6,361 nucleotides of DNA from Candidatus Aenigmatarchaeota archaeon (GCA_016198605.1 JACQIG010000070.1:1-6361), one strand, 5' to 3'; positions 1-6,361 are shown, counted from the first letter of the stretch. Translations and numbers: made by a program. Notes: generated by a model not told the origin, from the letters alone.

Positions 1-2
1 AC

Positions 3-503
3 CTGATACTCTGCATAGTTGGCATGGTAATTTCAGCCCTTTTTGGCGTGCCACTTCTTGTTGGCGCGTTCCTTGCGTTTGCAGCCTCCTTCATCCTTAG
101 GGAGCCCTGGCACGGGTACAGGATGCCCGACAGGGTCCAGACAGAAGTGAACAGGGTGATGGCAAGGCACAGGAAGATAATAGACGCCGCCGAAAAGAAG
201 CTTGGGAATGCGAACACGCAGGGGGCGTATGAAAGGCTACGCGCAGTGATAGACAGGGAAACAAGGGAAATGGACATTGAAGTAAGGACTATACTGGAAT
301 CTGCAAAATACGCGACGGCGCTGGAGATGTCAAGAGGAAAGGTTGAAGGCGGGCTTGCCGTGACAAACGGGATTTTCAGGCTAATCGGGCTGATATTGGT
401 TTCACTTGCGTTTATGCTCGCACCCCTTGGCCTATTGCCATTCTTCAAGCCGCTTGGCCTGGTCATCGCAATTGTGGCATATTTCCTGATAAGGTCAGCA
501 TGA
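3..503 (+). CDS. Small membrane protein with cytoplasmic helical domain (5' end probably outside window)
   Basis: I do not recognise the family. The first ATG inside the window is at 24, but the frame stays open to the left edge and the seven extra codons (3-23) read LILCIVG, continuing the hydrophobic helix. No Shine-Dalgarno sequence precedes the ATG at 24, so I treat the gene as 5'-incomplete. Counting from that ATG, residues 1-25 are a membrane segment. Residues about 36-110 are charged and predicted helical, possibly coiled coil. Residues 117-137 and 141-156 form a membrane hairpin ending in LIRSA. Basic residues just after the first helix (REPWHGYR) put the central helical domain in the cytoplasm by the positive-inside rule. 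The stop overlaps the start of the SLT-domain gene by ATGA, so the two are almost certainly co-transcribed and translationally coupled. A role as membrane partner or scaffold for that protein is an inference; no catalytic motif is visible. Confidence 0.82.
   Translation: MILCIVGMVISALFGVPLLVGAFLAFAASFILREPWHGYRMPDRVQTEVNRVMARHRKIIDAAEKKLGNANTQGAYERLRAVIDRETREMDIEVRTILESAKYATALEMSRGKVEGGLAVTNGIFRLIGLILVSLAFMLAPLGLLPFFKPLGLVIAIVAYFLIRSA
491..503 (+). promoter_or_regulatory. ATGA start/stop overlap with weak Shine-Dalgarno
   Basis: The upstream stop TGA (501-503) and the downstream start ATG (500-502) share ATGA. An AAGGT at 491-495, four bases before the ATG, is a partial match to the archaeal anti-SD. 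This arrangement is typical of translational re-initiation and supports the ATG at 500 as the real start. Confidence 0.65.
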
Positions 504-2926
504 AAGGACAGATAATCCCCACACCACCTTATGGCGCATGGTCTTCAGACTGGAGAAGATGGCTCCAGGCACTCTTCGGGGTATTCATAGCATGGGCTTT
601 CTGGTACATATTTAACTCTGCTTTACTGGGCCTTGTAGCGCTCGCCTTCTTTTTTTATATACCCATCAGACAGCAGCCTCCAGGGGCAAGACCCCTTGGC
701 AGGTGGGCGAACCCCAACACATACATCTTTCTTGCCATGATGATTGCAATATACGCGCTGGCTTTTGGGGGCAGCCTTGAGCTTGACATCGGCTGCACGG
801 GCCCAGCCATATGTTGGATAGCGCCATGGCAATGGAATGCGTCAGCAATCATATTTGCAGGGGTATGGCTCCTTGGTTTGGTTGTCGGGTTGGCCAACAA
901 TGTTTCAACTCCCGGGACGGAAAACGGCAGGCAGGTGCTTGGGATAATAATGCTTGGCCTGGTCTTCGCCCTTTATACGCTGGGCCCAGGGACACAGGAC
1001 GTGGGAACGGCATTCTTTGGCCCATGGTGGCCCCAGGCACATAATTTTGGAGACTCAATACTGGGGCCTTTGTCAGATGCACTTGGCGACGTTAAGAACA
1101 CTATAACCGACGGTTTCCTGCTGCTCACAGACCCCGTTGGCTACTCCACCAGGCTTCTTAGCGGCGCATATGTGGATAACCCCACAGGCAAGACTGGCGC
1201 CTTTGGTGTGGAGATAACGAAGTTTGAGGTGACAAAGCTATACGTGAACCAGCCTTTCATCATAACAGCCAACATAAAGAATGAGGGCGCCAGCGAAGCA
1301 AAGAATGTTGTGACGGAAATAAGCACTACAGATGCGCTGACAACAGGCACGCTTTACAATGCAAGACAGGTCACCATACAGGACCTTGGCGTCACGCAAA
1401 CCAAGACAGATAATATCGCCTTGTTACCGCAGCAGGATATAAGGTCTTACACATTCATCAGCCCAGGCCTGGACTGCAAGAAGGTAAATGAGCTTAAAAT
1501 CAGGGACAAGTTCGTGCCGCTGAAGGCTGAGGTTTCTTATGACTATGATGTCAACTCAAACCTGGACATTGAATTCCTTAGTGCCGAGGAGTGGCAGAGG
1601 AGGGTTAGTGCAGACGGGTTTGCAACAAAGCAAGTGGTGTCAAAGATATCCACAGCTCCGGTCAAGCTCTCCATCGGGACCCTTGACCAGCCCATAAGGG
1701 AGGGAACCCCGTTCCACATAGGCCTTAACCTGGCGCCTCAACGGAAGGAAAGCCAGATATTGAACGGCACAGTAACACTCGAATACCCAGAAGGGTTTGG
1801 GGAATGCTCCATAGCGCCGCAAATACTGGAAAAGATAAACGTGAAAGAGAACAAGGCCGGAAAGCTGGCGTTCGACTACAAGGATGCCATAACAGAGGTA
1901 TACTGCAACTTCAATGGCGTATCATCCGACCTGCTTGGCAGCTCCGCAACAAAGACCTTCCTTGTGACGGCAAATGCTTCCTACAGGATTCAGAGTTCGA
2001 GGACATTGGATACGAGAGTTGAGTTCCGGGGTGAGTGCCCCATTGAGGGAACCACAGGGTGGACGCCGCCGGCCACGGGCTTTGGAAGCGTCAGCTACTG
2101 CAGCGAGAAAATAAAGGCTGGCACCTCGGCAGGTGTTTCCTTGGATGATGCGCGGTGCGGGCCCTTTGAGGGCGGCTGCAGCCCTTCAGGGACAGAATGC
2201 AAGACTGCCTCCCCAGACGCAAGAAACCCTGTGACAGGCCTGCCCCTTCAATGCAGGACGCTGGCAAACAGGGGTGGCATAGGCGTCTGCTGTTATTCTG
2301 ACCTTACGGATGACCAGTGCGTAAACGGATTTGACACAGCATACGCAGGGAGGATAAAGCCTCCTGTCATACCACTGCCGGTTCCGCCAGGCGTCCCGTC
2401 AGGCGTGCCGCAGCAGTATCAGCAGTCCATGGCCACTGCAACATCAAGGTATAATGCTGACCCTGCGCTTGTTGCAGCCATAATCCAGAGGGAGAGCGGC
2501 TGGAATCCCTCGGCTCTTTCGCCCAAGGGCGCAATAGGCCTTATGCAGCTCCTGCCTTCCACGGCAGCGCAATATGGCTATTCTGCCAGCGACATGTATG
2601 ACCCCGCGAAGAACATTGATGCCGGGACCAGGTACCTTGCCCAACTGGTGGTGTGGTTTGGTGAGTCTGGCACGGGGGTTGCGGCCACAAGCTGCGACCC
2701 GCCAGCAGGGAGGACAGCCGCCTTCGCCAAAGGCCTGGATTATGCGATAGCATCCTACAATGGCGGCCCCTGCGCAAATGTGGAAAGCACAAGCTGTCCT
2801 GGCCAGGCAAGATGGCAGTGCGCAGAAAATACAGGATACCAGGAAACGAGGGAGTATGTAGAAGCTGTCAAGTCATTCTATTCACAATACATAGCGCAGC
2901 CTGCTGTCCAGCCGCAGACAGTATAG
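500..2926 (+). CDS. Polytopic membrane protein with Ig/CARDB-like regions and C-terminal lytic transglycosylase (SLT) domain
   Basis: This is a membrane-anchored enzyme predicted to cleave the MurNAc-GlcNAc bond of peptidoglycan or a similar glycan outside the cell. Five hydrophobic segments are seen at about 21-38, 40-56, 74-91, 114-132 and 145-162. Basic residues at WRR (18-20) and RQQPPGARPLGR (57-68) put the N-terminus inside and everything after about residue 165 outside. Residues about 235-325 resemble CARDB/Ig-type adhesion modules (NEG..EAKNV pattern), and about 386-510 is a second beta-rich region. Residues 513-607 hold nine cysteines, followed by a proline-rich hinge (620-637). The SLT domain spans about 640-795. 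It has the catalytic Glu at 665 in QRESGWNPSA, GLMQ at 680-683, ASYNGG at 751-756 and an ETREYVEAV motif near the end, so all the GH23-like signatures are intact. Four cysteines (732, 758, 766, 774) lie within this domain, fitting an oxidising exterior. VirB1-like and soluble lytic transglycosylases share this fold; the long membrane and Ig N-terminal part is not typical of either. The SLT call is firm; the biological target is inferred. Confidence 0.93.
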   Translation: MKGQIIPTPPYGAWSSDWRRWLQALFGVFIAWAFWYIFNSALLGLVALAFFFYIPIRQQPPGARPLGRWANPNTYIFLAMMIAIYALAFGGSLELDIGCTGPAICWIAPWQWNASAIIFAGVWLLGLVVGLANNVSTPGTENGRQVLGIIMLGLVFALYTLGPGTQDVGTAFFGPWWPQAHNFGDSILGPLSDALGDVKNTITDGFLLLTDPVGYSTRLLSGAYVDNPTGKTGAFGVEITKFEVTKLYVNQPFIITANIKNEGASEAKNVVTEISTTDALTTGTLYNARQVTIQDLGVTQTKTDNIALLPQQDIRSYTFISPGLDCKKVNELKIRDKFVPLKAEVSYDYDVNSNLDIEFLSAEEWQRRVSADGFATKQVVSKISTAPVKLSIGTLDQPIREGTPFHIGLNLAPQRKESQILNGTVTLEYPEGFGECSIAPQILEKINVKENKAGKLAFDYKDAITEVYCNFNGVSSDLLGSSATKTFLVTANASYRIQSSRTLDTRVEFRGECPIEGTTGWTPPATGFGSVSYCSEKIKAGTSAGVSLDDARCGPFEGGCSPSGTECKTASPDARNPVTGLPLQCRTLANRGGIGVCCYSDLTDDQCVNGFDTAYAGRIKPPVIPLPVPPGVPSGVPQQYQQSMATATSRYNADPALVAAIIQRESGWNPSALSPKGAIGLMQLLPSTAAQYGYSASDMYDPAKNIDAGTRYLAQLVVWFGESGTGVAATSCDPPAGRTAAFAKGLDYAIASYNGGPCANVESTSCPGQARWQCAENTGYQETREYVEAVKSFYSQYIAQPAVQPQTV

Positions 2927-2928
2927 GA

Positions 2929-4203
2929 TTATCTCCTGCGATTGAGCTGGTCAACCCTGCCATCCAGGTAGTCAACCCTCTGGCGGGTTCTCTGGGCTTC
3001 CCTTTTTAGCGCGTCTGTATCTGCCATAAGGCCTGTATAGCCCCTGCCTAATCCGTCTAGATGGTCATTTAGCGTTTCAATATCCCCTTCTATGCTGGCG
3101 AACCTGCCTGAGTAGTTAGCTGGTGCGATCGCAGTCATTGCAGGTGCCGCGACTGCTGGCGCCGCATATGGGACTGCGCTGGCTGGCTGCTGGCTGAAGG
3201 GCTTAATTCCTATATTGCCATGCGCTTTCCTTTTGCCTAGCTTGTATTCCCCGCCTTCTTTCACGACAGGAAGGTCCTGCGGGTCAACATTGTGGCCATG
3301 GGCGTCAAAGAAGTGTATCTTGTTCCTGTTCCTTACATATGTAATGCCCGTGTCCCAGTGAAATTGGACGTCATATCCCGTCTTGCCCATGCCGAATATG
3401 GGCCTCTTGTAGTTATTGACCATATCAAGGTCGGGCTCGTCAATTATCAATACACCTATGGGATTTTCAGTCTTGTTGGGGTCCAGGTTTTCATCAATCC
3501 TTTTCACTTCAGCCTCTGAAAGGAATGTCACGACCACGGGGAAATATTGCTTGCACTCCTGCTTAACCTTTTTGGAATATGCCCCTGGAGGGAAGCTTAC
3601 ATACGGCGTCTTTCCGCCTGCCACTTCCTGCGTCCTGCAGACGTCCTTCGGGTCTTTTGGGTCATTAAGGTATTCCCTTATTGCATAAGTCTGCAGCATA
3701 ACGAGGTTGTCATCATCGCTGCCTCCCCTTGTCAGTATGTCCCTCTTGAACACCGGCTCTATCTTTTCCACAACCAAGGCCGCGTTGTAAGGCGGGAAAA
3801 GCTCTTCCTTTTTCCCTGGGCAGCCAACCTGGCTTGCAAGGTAGCCCAAGCCTACGAGTGCCCCAGTTCCAAGCAATCCATATATCCATGGCCTCCAGTT
3901 CCTCCTTCTTCTCTCCCGCCTTTCTGGGGGTTCAGGTTCTGCTGGTCCCGGAGGTGCTGGCCCCGGTGGTGCGGGTCCAGGTGGAACTATCGGGGGTCCT
4001 GGAGGCGCTACAACAGGTGCCGGGGGCACGTATTCAGGCCCACCTTCCCCGCCTCCTGGAACTGTCCAGGGAAAAATCTGCGGCGCTTTGGGTGGAGTGT
4101 ATTCCTCGCCTGGCCCCGGAGCTTCCCCTGGAAATACCTTCGGGGGGCTATACAAATCGCCATATGGACCTGCGCCTTTGCCGCCTTTATTATTCATGGG
4201 CAT
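2929..4203 (-). CDS. Unrecognised single-pass membrane protein: proline-rich tail, ectodomain, C-terminal coiled coil
   Basis: I do not recognise this 424-residue protein. Residues about 19-95 are very rich in Pro and Gly, with three YxPP motifs (YSPP at 18, YTPP at 35, YVPP at 58) and APPGP-type pentapeptides at 66-87. A strongly basic stretch (RRERRRR, 95-101) precedes one membrane segment at about 105-125. The proline-rich tail should therefore be cytoplasmic and the rest outside. Residues about 135-335 look like a folded mixed alpha/beta domain containing Cys188 and Cys217 and a conserved-looking FFDAHGHN segment (298-305), but I can match it to no known family. An Ala/Pro linker (338-362) leads to a heptad-like helix, about 366-422, ending in NRRR. 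The ATG at 4203 is chosen because a GGTGAT Shine-Dalgarno lies 3 nt upstream; a second ATG two codons later is possible. The design suggests a structural or adhesive surface protein or an assembly scaffold, which is inference only. Confidence 0.9.
   Translation of the reverse strand: MPMNNKGGKGAGPYGDLYSPPKVFPGEAPGPGEEYTPPKAPQIFPWTVPGGGEGGPEYVPPAPVVAPPGPPIVPPGPAPPGPAPPGPAEPEPPERRERRRRNWRPWIYGLLGTGALVGLGYLASQVGCPGKKEELFPPYNAALVVEKIEPVFKRDILTRGGSDDDNLVMLQTYAIREYLNDPKDPKDVCRTQEVAGGKTPYVSFPPGAYSKKVKQECKQYFPVVVTFLSEAEVKRIDENLDPNKTENPIGVLIIDEPDLDMVNNYKRPIFGMGKTGYDVQFHWDTGITYVRNRNKIHFFDAHGHNVDPQDLPVVKEGGEYKLGKRKAHGNIGIKPFSQQPASAVPYAAPAVAAPAMTAIAPANYSGRFASIEGDIETLNDHLDGLGRGYTGLMADTDALKREAQRTRQRVDYLDGRVDQLNRRR
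3943..4008 (-). repeat. Imperfect 15-nt tandem repeat encoding APPGP units
   Basis: Within the proline-rich tail of the membrane protein, the + strand reads as degenerate 15-nt units (for example GGTCCCGGAGGTGCT, GGCCCCGGTGGTGCG and GGTCCAGGTGGAACT, then after an interruption GGTCCTGGAGGCGCT). On the coding strand these give the pentapeptides APPGP, VPPGP, APPGP and APPGP (residues 66-70 and 73-87). The 15-nt period keeps the frame, so copy number could vary without breaking the gene. Confidence 0.7.
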
Positions 4204-4206
4204 TTT

Positions 4207-4212
4207 ATCACC
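4207..4212 (-). promoter_or_regulatory. Shine-Dalgarno GGTGAT deciding the start at 4203
   Basis: On the - strand GGTGAT lies 3 nt before the ATG at 4203. It matches the lower half of the canonical GGAGGTGAT, so its aligned spacing from the GG core is close to optimal for this ATG rather than for the ATG two codons downstream. Confidence 0.75.
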
Positions 4213-4229
4213 ATCTGATAGTTATTATT

Positions 4230-4253
4230 AGTATTTAACAGTTAAGTATTTAA
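4230..4253 (-). repeat. Two direct copies of TTAAATACT, 15 nt apart
   Basis: The nonamer TTAAATACT (- strand) occurs at 4253-4245 and again at 4238-4230. The first copy forms most of the predicted TATA box. The second lies just upstream of the expected transcription start. It could be a tandem TATA element or a regulator half-site pair, or a chance result of the AT-rich gap. Confidence 0.45.
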
Positions 4254-4254
4254 A
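4247..4254 (-). promoter_or_regulatory. Archaeal TATA box (TTTAAATA) for the proline-rich membrane protein gene
   Basis: On the - strand the sequence GCTTTAAATA ends at 4247. Its TTTAAATA core is centred about 47 nt upstream of the ATG at 4203. With the usual archaeal spacing of about 25 nt from the box to the start site, transcription would begin near 4225, giving a leader of about 20 nt that retains the GGTGAT Shine-Dalgarno. This lets the gene be transcribed independently of the glycosyltransferase gene just upstream, though read-through is also possible. Confidence 0.6.
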
Positions 4255-4260
4255 GCTTTA
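4251..4260. other. Perfect 10-bp palindrome TAAAGCTTTA abutting a stop codon
   Basis: TAAAGCTTTA directly follows the TAG stop of the glycosyltransferase-kinase gene and overlaps the upstream edge of the TATA box for the next gene. It is too short and AT-rich to be a convincing terminator hairpin. A role in the promoter (BRE side) or as a small operator is equally possible. Confidence 0.3.
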
Positions 4261-6361
4261 CTACATCAGCCTTGCTATTGTATTTGCCACATCCGGGTGC
4301 TTTTTCCCCCTGAAGCCTAGCCTCATAAGCCTCTCCATCTTGTAAATCCCTTCCAGCTTGCTGTCCCATTTTGTCACTGGTTTTTTGCCGTTGTAATAGC
4401 TGCTCATGAACTCCTCGGCTGCCCTTGGCACCGATGGTCTTGCCCAGTAGTTAACCATAAAGATGTCATAACTCCTGGGACCCAGCATTGCCATCTCTGC
4501 GTCTATTATGCCGCCAATTGACCCCTTGCTGTCAATCAATATGTTTTGAGGCCAGATGTCATTGTGTATAAGCACGGGCTCTGTCTCGCCGTCAAGGATT
4601 TTCCAGTGCCTGTCCACAGCCTTCCTTGCACCGTCAATTTCTGCCTGGCTCAATAGCCTGGAATTCCCTGCATCGACATTTATATGGTCCTCAACTAGTC
4701 CTGCAAAGAACTCTGCCCACGAACCGGTGGTTTTCCTTACCTCCCTTCGGCTTGCTATCCAGCCGTATTCAGGTGATTTGAGAGTGTGGAGGTCAGCCAT
4801 GTATTTCCCAAGCTCCTTCATCACGGAAGTTATCTGCGCATATGCCATACCAGGGAAAGCCTTTTTCATGTCAGTTCCATTTATGCTATCAGTGACAATG
4901 GCGGGCTTCCCGACAATGCTCGAATCGTCTACGAGTATGACATTTGGCACGGGCACGCTTGTGTGCTTCCTTGCAAGGCCAAAAACATATTCCTCCTTGG
5001 ATGCCTCCCTCGGGTATTCCTCTGAATATGGCGTGTCACCGTACAGCTTTACTATGAGGTTCCTTTGTCCGCCGCCATCTGCAATTGCCACCTCAAATAC
5101 ATCGCTTATCATGCCTCCGCTAAGCTTCTTGCGGCTTATTACTTTGGCATCCCTTCCTAATGCCTTATTCACCAGCCTGTCAATGGGATTTTCTGGCACC
5201 CTCAGCCCTGGAGACCGGGTATGCTGATCGAAAAGCTCCTCATAGTCCTCAACAAACCTTCCGGGAGAGTATTTTCTTGTAACATACCCATGCGCCCTGA
5301 TAGTCCTCTCCTTGGCCTCCTTCGGGTGGGATGCAACATGCTCAAATGCCTGCCTTATGCTTTCCGGGTTCCCTGGCTTGACACCGTAGCCAAGGCCTGT
5401 TGAGACGAAGATTTCATGCGGCCCGTCAACATCGGATATTGCCAAGGCGGGCTTGCCGTCTTTTGCGACGGACAGCACTTCAATTCCTGCCATGGAGAAG
5501 GTCTCATAATATGAGGGTATGACAACCATATCAGCAGCCTTGTAGCACATTGCGATCTGCCCTTTGTCACTGAGGTAGCCGGTGAAGAACACATCCTGCC
5601 TGTATCCTGGGCTTATGCTGGCTAGAATACTGCTTTTTTCATCATCCGCAGCCGGCCCCACAAGCAGCAGCTTGGTTGAGGGGTGCTTGCTCTTTATCCT
5701 ATTGAACCCCTCGGCCAGGTCAAAAATGCCCTTTGCCTCCGTGCACCTGCCAGAATAGGCTATAACCATGCCATCTCCCATTTGGCTCCTCAGGGTTTTC
5801 GCCCCCTCGTCTATGTTTCCGTTAGAACTGTATTTCATGAAATCGGTTGCCAGTGGTATTATTGTGCCCTTGGCTCTGGCGGACGGGTAAATGGCGTTGC
5901 CAAGGTCTTTCATGAAATGGTTTATGTATACGGTTCTGTCTGCGACTTCCATCATCTGGGATTGCGCCTTGAAAGCCCTTAGCCCGGCAAGCTTCTTCTG
6001 GACAAACGCCTCCTTCAGCGCGCTTTTCCTCGCCCCTTGGGGTGTAAACATTGCTGCCTTAGGGTCGCTAACGGCATTATATGCAATGAAAATGTGCGGT
6101 GAATATATGATAGGCTTGCCCCTGCTGACAAGCTCTGATATTCCGCTGCTATCATCGGTAAAATGGTCAGACAGTGTGTGATTGTGGGCGTTGACTATGG
6201 AAATCCCGCACCTGCCCAGGTAGTCTATCGCCTCCTTGGAGTCTTTAACTTGCCTCGATTTGCCATCGCTTCCTGTTATCCTATAAGGGGTTTTCCAATA
6301 ATGCTCAAGAAGGACAGCCTCATACGGACCTCGGCCCTCGTTGATCCACCTGTACAGGTTC
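4261..6361 (-). CDS. Fusion of GT-B glycosyltransferase (GT4 type) and APH-like kinase (5' end outside window)
   Basis: The frame is open from the stop at 4261 to the right edge, giving 699 visible residues. The ATG at 6051 is internal, because the 103 codons upstream of it encode glycosyltransferase N-domain sequence (ISIVNAHNH, then GKPIIYSPHIFIAYN). Visible residues 1-180 complete the N-terminal Rossmann half, ending in IIPLATD. Residues about 193-375 are the donor-binding half, with YSGRCTEAKGI (Arg205, Lys210) and the E-x7-E motif (Glu286, Glu294) in PSYYETFSMAGIEVL. After a short linker, residues about 405-699 form an aminoglycoside/choline-kinase-like domain. It has a probable ATP lysine at 438 (IVKLYGD), the catalytic loop HNDIWPQN (His599, Asp601, Asn606) and the metal-binding IDAE (Asp620). 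Both domains look catalytically intact. A sugar-transferring and sugar-phosphorylating enzyme for surface glycan or glycolipid synthesis is the likely role (inference); donor and acceptor cannot be read from sequence. Perhaps 50 or more residues are missing at the N-terminus. Confidence 0.9.
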   Translation of the reverse strand, partial: NLYRWINEGRGPYEAVLLEHYWKTPYRITGSDGKSRQVKDSKEAIDYLGRCGISIVNAHNHTLSDHFTDDSSGISELVSRGKPIIYSPHIFIAYNAVSDPKAAMFTPQGARKSALKEAFVQKKLAGLRAFKAQSQMMEVADRTVYINHFMKDLGNAIYPSARAKGTIIPLATDFMKYSSNGNIDEGAKTLRSQMGDGMVIAYSGRCTEAKGIFDLAEGFNRIKSKHPSTKLLLVGPAADDEKSSILASISPGYRQDVFFTGYLSDKGQIAMCYKAADMVVIPSYYETFSMAGIEVLSVAKDGKPALAISDVDGPHEIFVSTGLGYGVKPGNPESIRQAFEHVASHPKEAKERTIRAHGYVTRKYSPGRFVEDYEELFDQHTRSPGLRVPENPIDRLVNKALGRDAKVISRKKLSGGMISDVFEVAIADGGGQRNLIVKLYGDTPYSEEYPREASKEEYVFGLARKHTSVPVPNVILVDDSSIVGKPAIVTDSINGTDMKKAFPGMAYAQITSVMKELGKYMADLHTLKSPEYGWIASRREVRKTTGSWAEFFAGLVEDHINVDAGNSRLLSQAEIDGARKAVDRHWKILDGETEPVLIHNDIWPQNILIDSKGSIGGIIDAEMAMLGPRSYDIFMVNYWARPSVPRAAEEFMSSYYNGKKPVTKWDSKLEGIYKMERLMRLGFRGKKHPDVANTIARLM

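Noticed and set aside
2391..2420. Short repeat (AGGCGTCCCGTC / AGGCGTGCCGCA) in the hinge before the SLT domain
   Set aside because: This is a simple consequence of the proline/valine/glycine hinge coding (PPGVPSGVP). Only two imperfect copies exist, with no sign of an independent DNA function.
2998..3007. Pyrimidine-rich run ending in TTTTT as a terminator for the SLT gene transcript
   Set aside because: A short T-run can end archaeal transcripts, but only five Ts are present, and it lies in the coding region of the opposing gene where it encodes an ordinary Lys-rich stretch. The evidence is too weak to annotate.
3547..4238. Long + strand open frames (to 223 and 134 residues) opposite the proline-rich protein gene
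   Set aside because: They are antisense shadows with Trp/Cys/Phe-rich composition and no family resemblance. The - strand gene has a good Shine-Dalgarno, a promoter and a sensible domain layout.
4556..5227. 223-residue + strand open frame opposite the kinase domain
   Set aside because: The opposite strand encodes the kinase with intact catalytic motifs over the same bases. The + strand product is Ser/Phe-rich low-information sequence with no ribosome site that I can see.
6049..6051. ATG at 6051 as the start of the glycosyltransferase-kinase gene
   Set aside because: The same frame has no stop from 6052 to 6360 and encodes typical GT-B N-domain sequence (NAHNH, then PIIYSPH), so this ATG is an internal methionine and the gene runs off the window.
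1..6361. CRISPR array, tRNA/rRNA gene, insertion sequence or integrase attachment site
   Set aside because: The window is almost fully coding and shows no regularly spaced repeats, no transposase or integrase motifs and no recognisable RNA gene.

Overview
The window looks archaeal, most likely from a DPANN-type lineage; a Micrarchaeota- or Diapherotrites-like genome is my best guess from style alone. Arginine is written mostly as AGG/AGA and isoleucine very often as ATA. The one clear promoter is an archaeal TATA element (TTTAAATA), followed by a short leader with a GGTGAT Shine-Dalgarno sequence. The proteins also have an archaeal cell-surface character. No rRNA, tRNA, CRISPR array or insertion sequence is visible, so the taxonomic call is an inference.

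Layout: two convergent blocks fill almost every base. The left block (+ strand) holds a small membrane protein with a cytoplasmic helical domain, cut by the left edge of the window. It overlaps by 4 nt (ATGA) with an 808-residue protein. That protein has five N-terminal membrane segments, two beta-rich Ig/CARDB-like regions, a cysteine-rich region and a C-terminal lytic transglycosylase (SLT, goose-lysozyme-like) domain with its catalytic motifs intact. The right block (- strand) begins beyond the right edge with a fusion of a GT-B glycosyltransferase (family 4 type) and an aminoglycoside-phosphotransferase-like kinase. After a 57-bp gap carrying a promoter comes an unrecognised single-pass membrane protein with a proline-rich cytoplasmic tail and a C-terminal coiled coil. 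The two blocks meet tail to tail with only 2 nt between their stop codons.

How they may work together (inference): all four products concern the membrane or cell surface. The coupled left pair looks like a membrane-anchored murein-cleaving machine, which is striking in a probable archaeon because archaea do not make murein. Contact-dependent attack on, or attachment to, a bacterial partner, or a secretion/conjugation-like apparatus with a VirB1-like enzyme, are the main readings. The right block links a glycosyltransferase/kinase, plausibly for a surface glycan, with a structural-looking membrane protein. There are no non-coding stretches longer than 57 bp.
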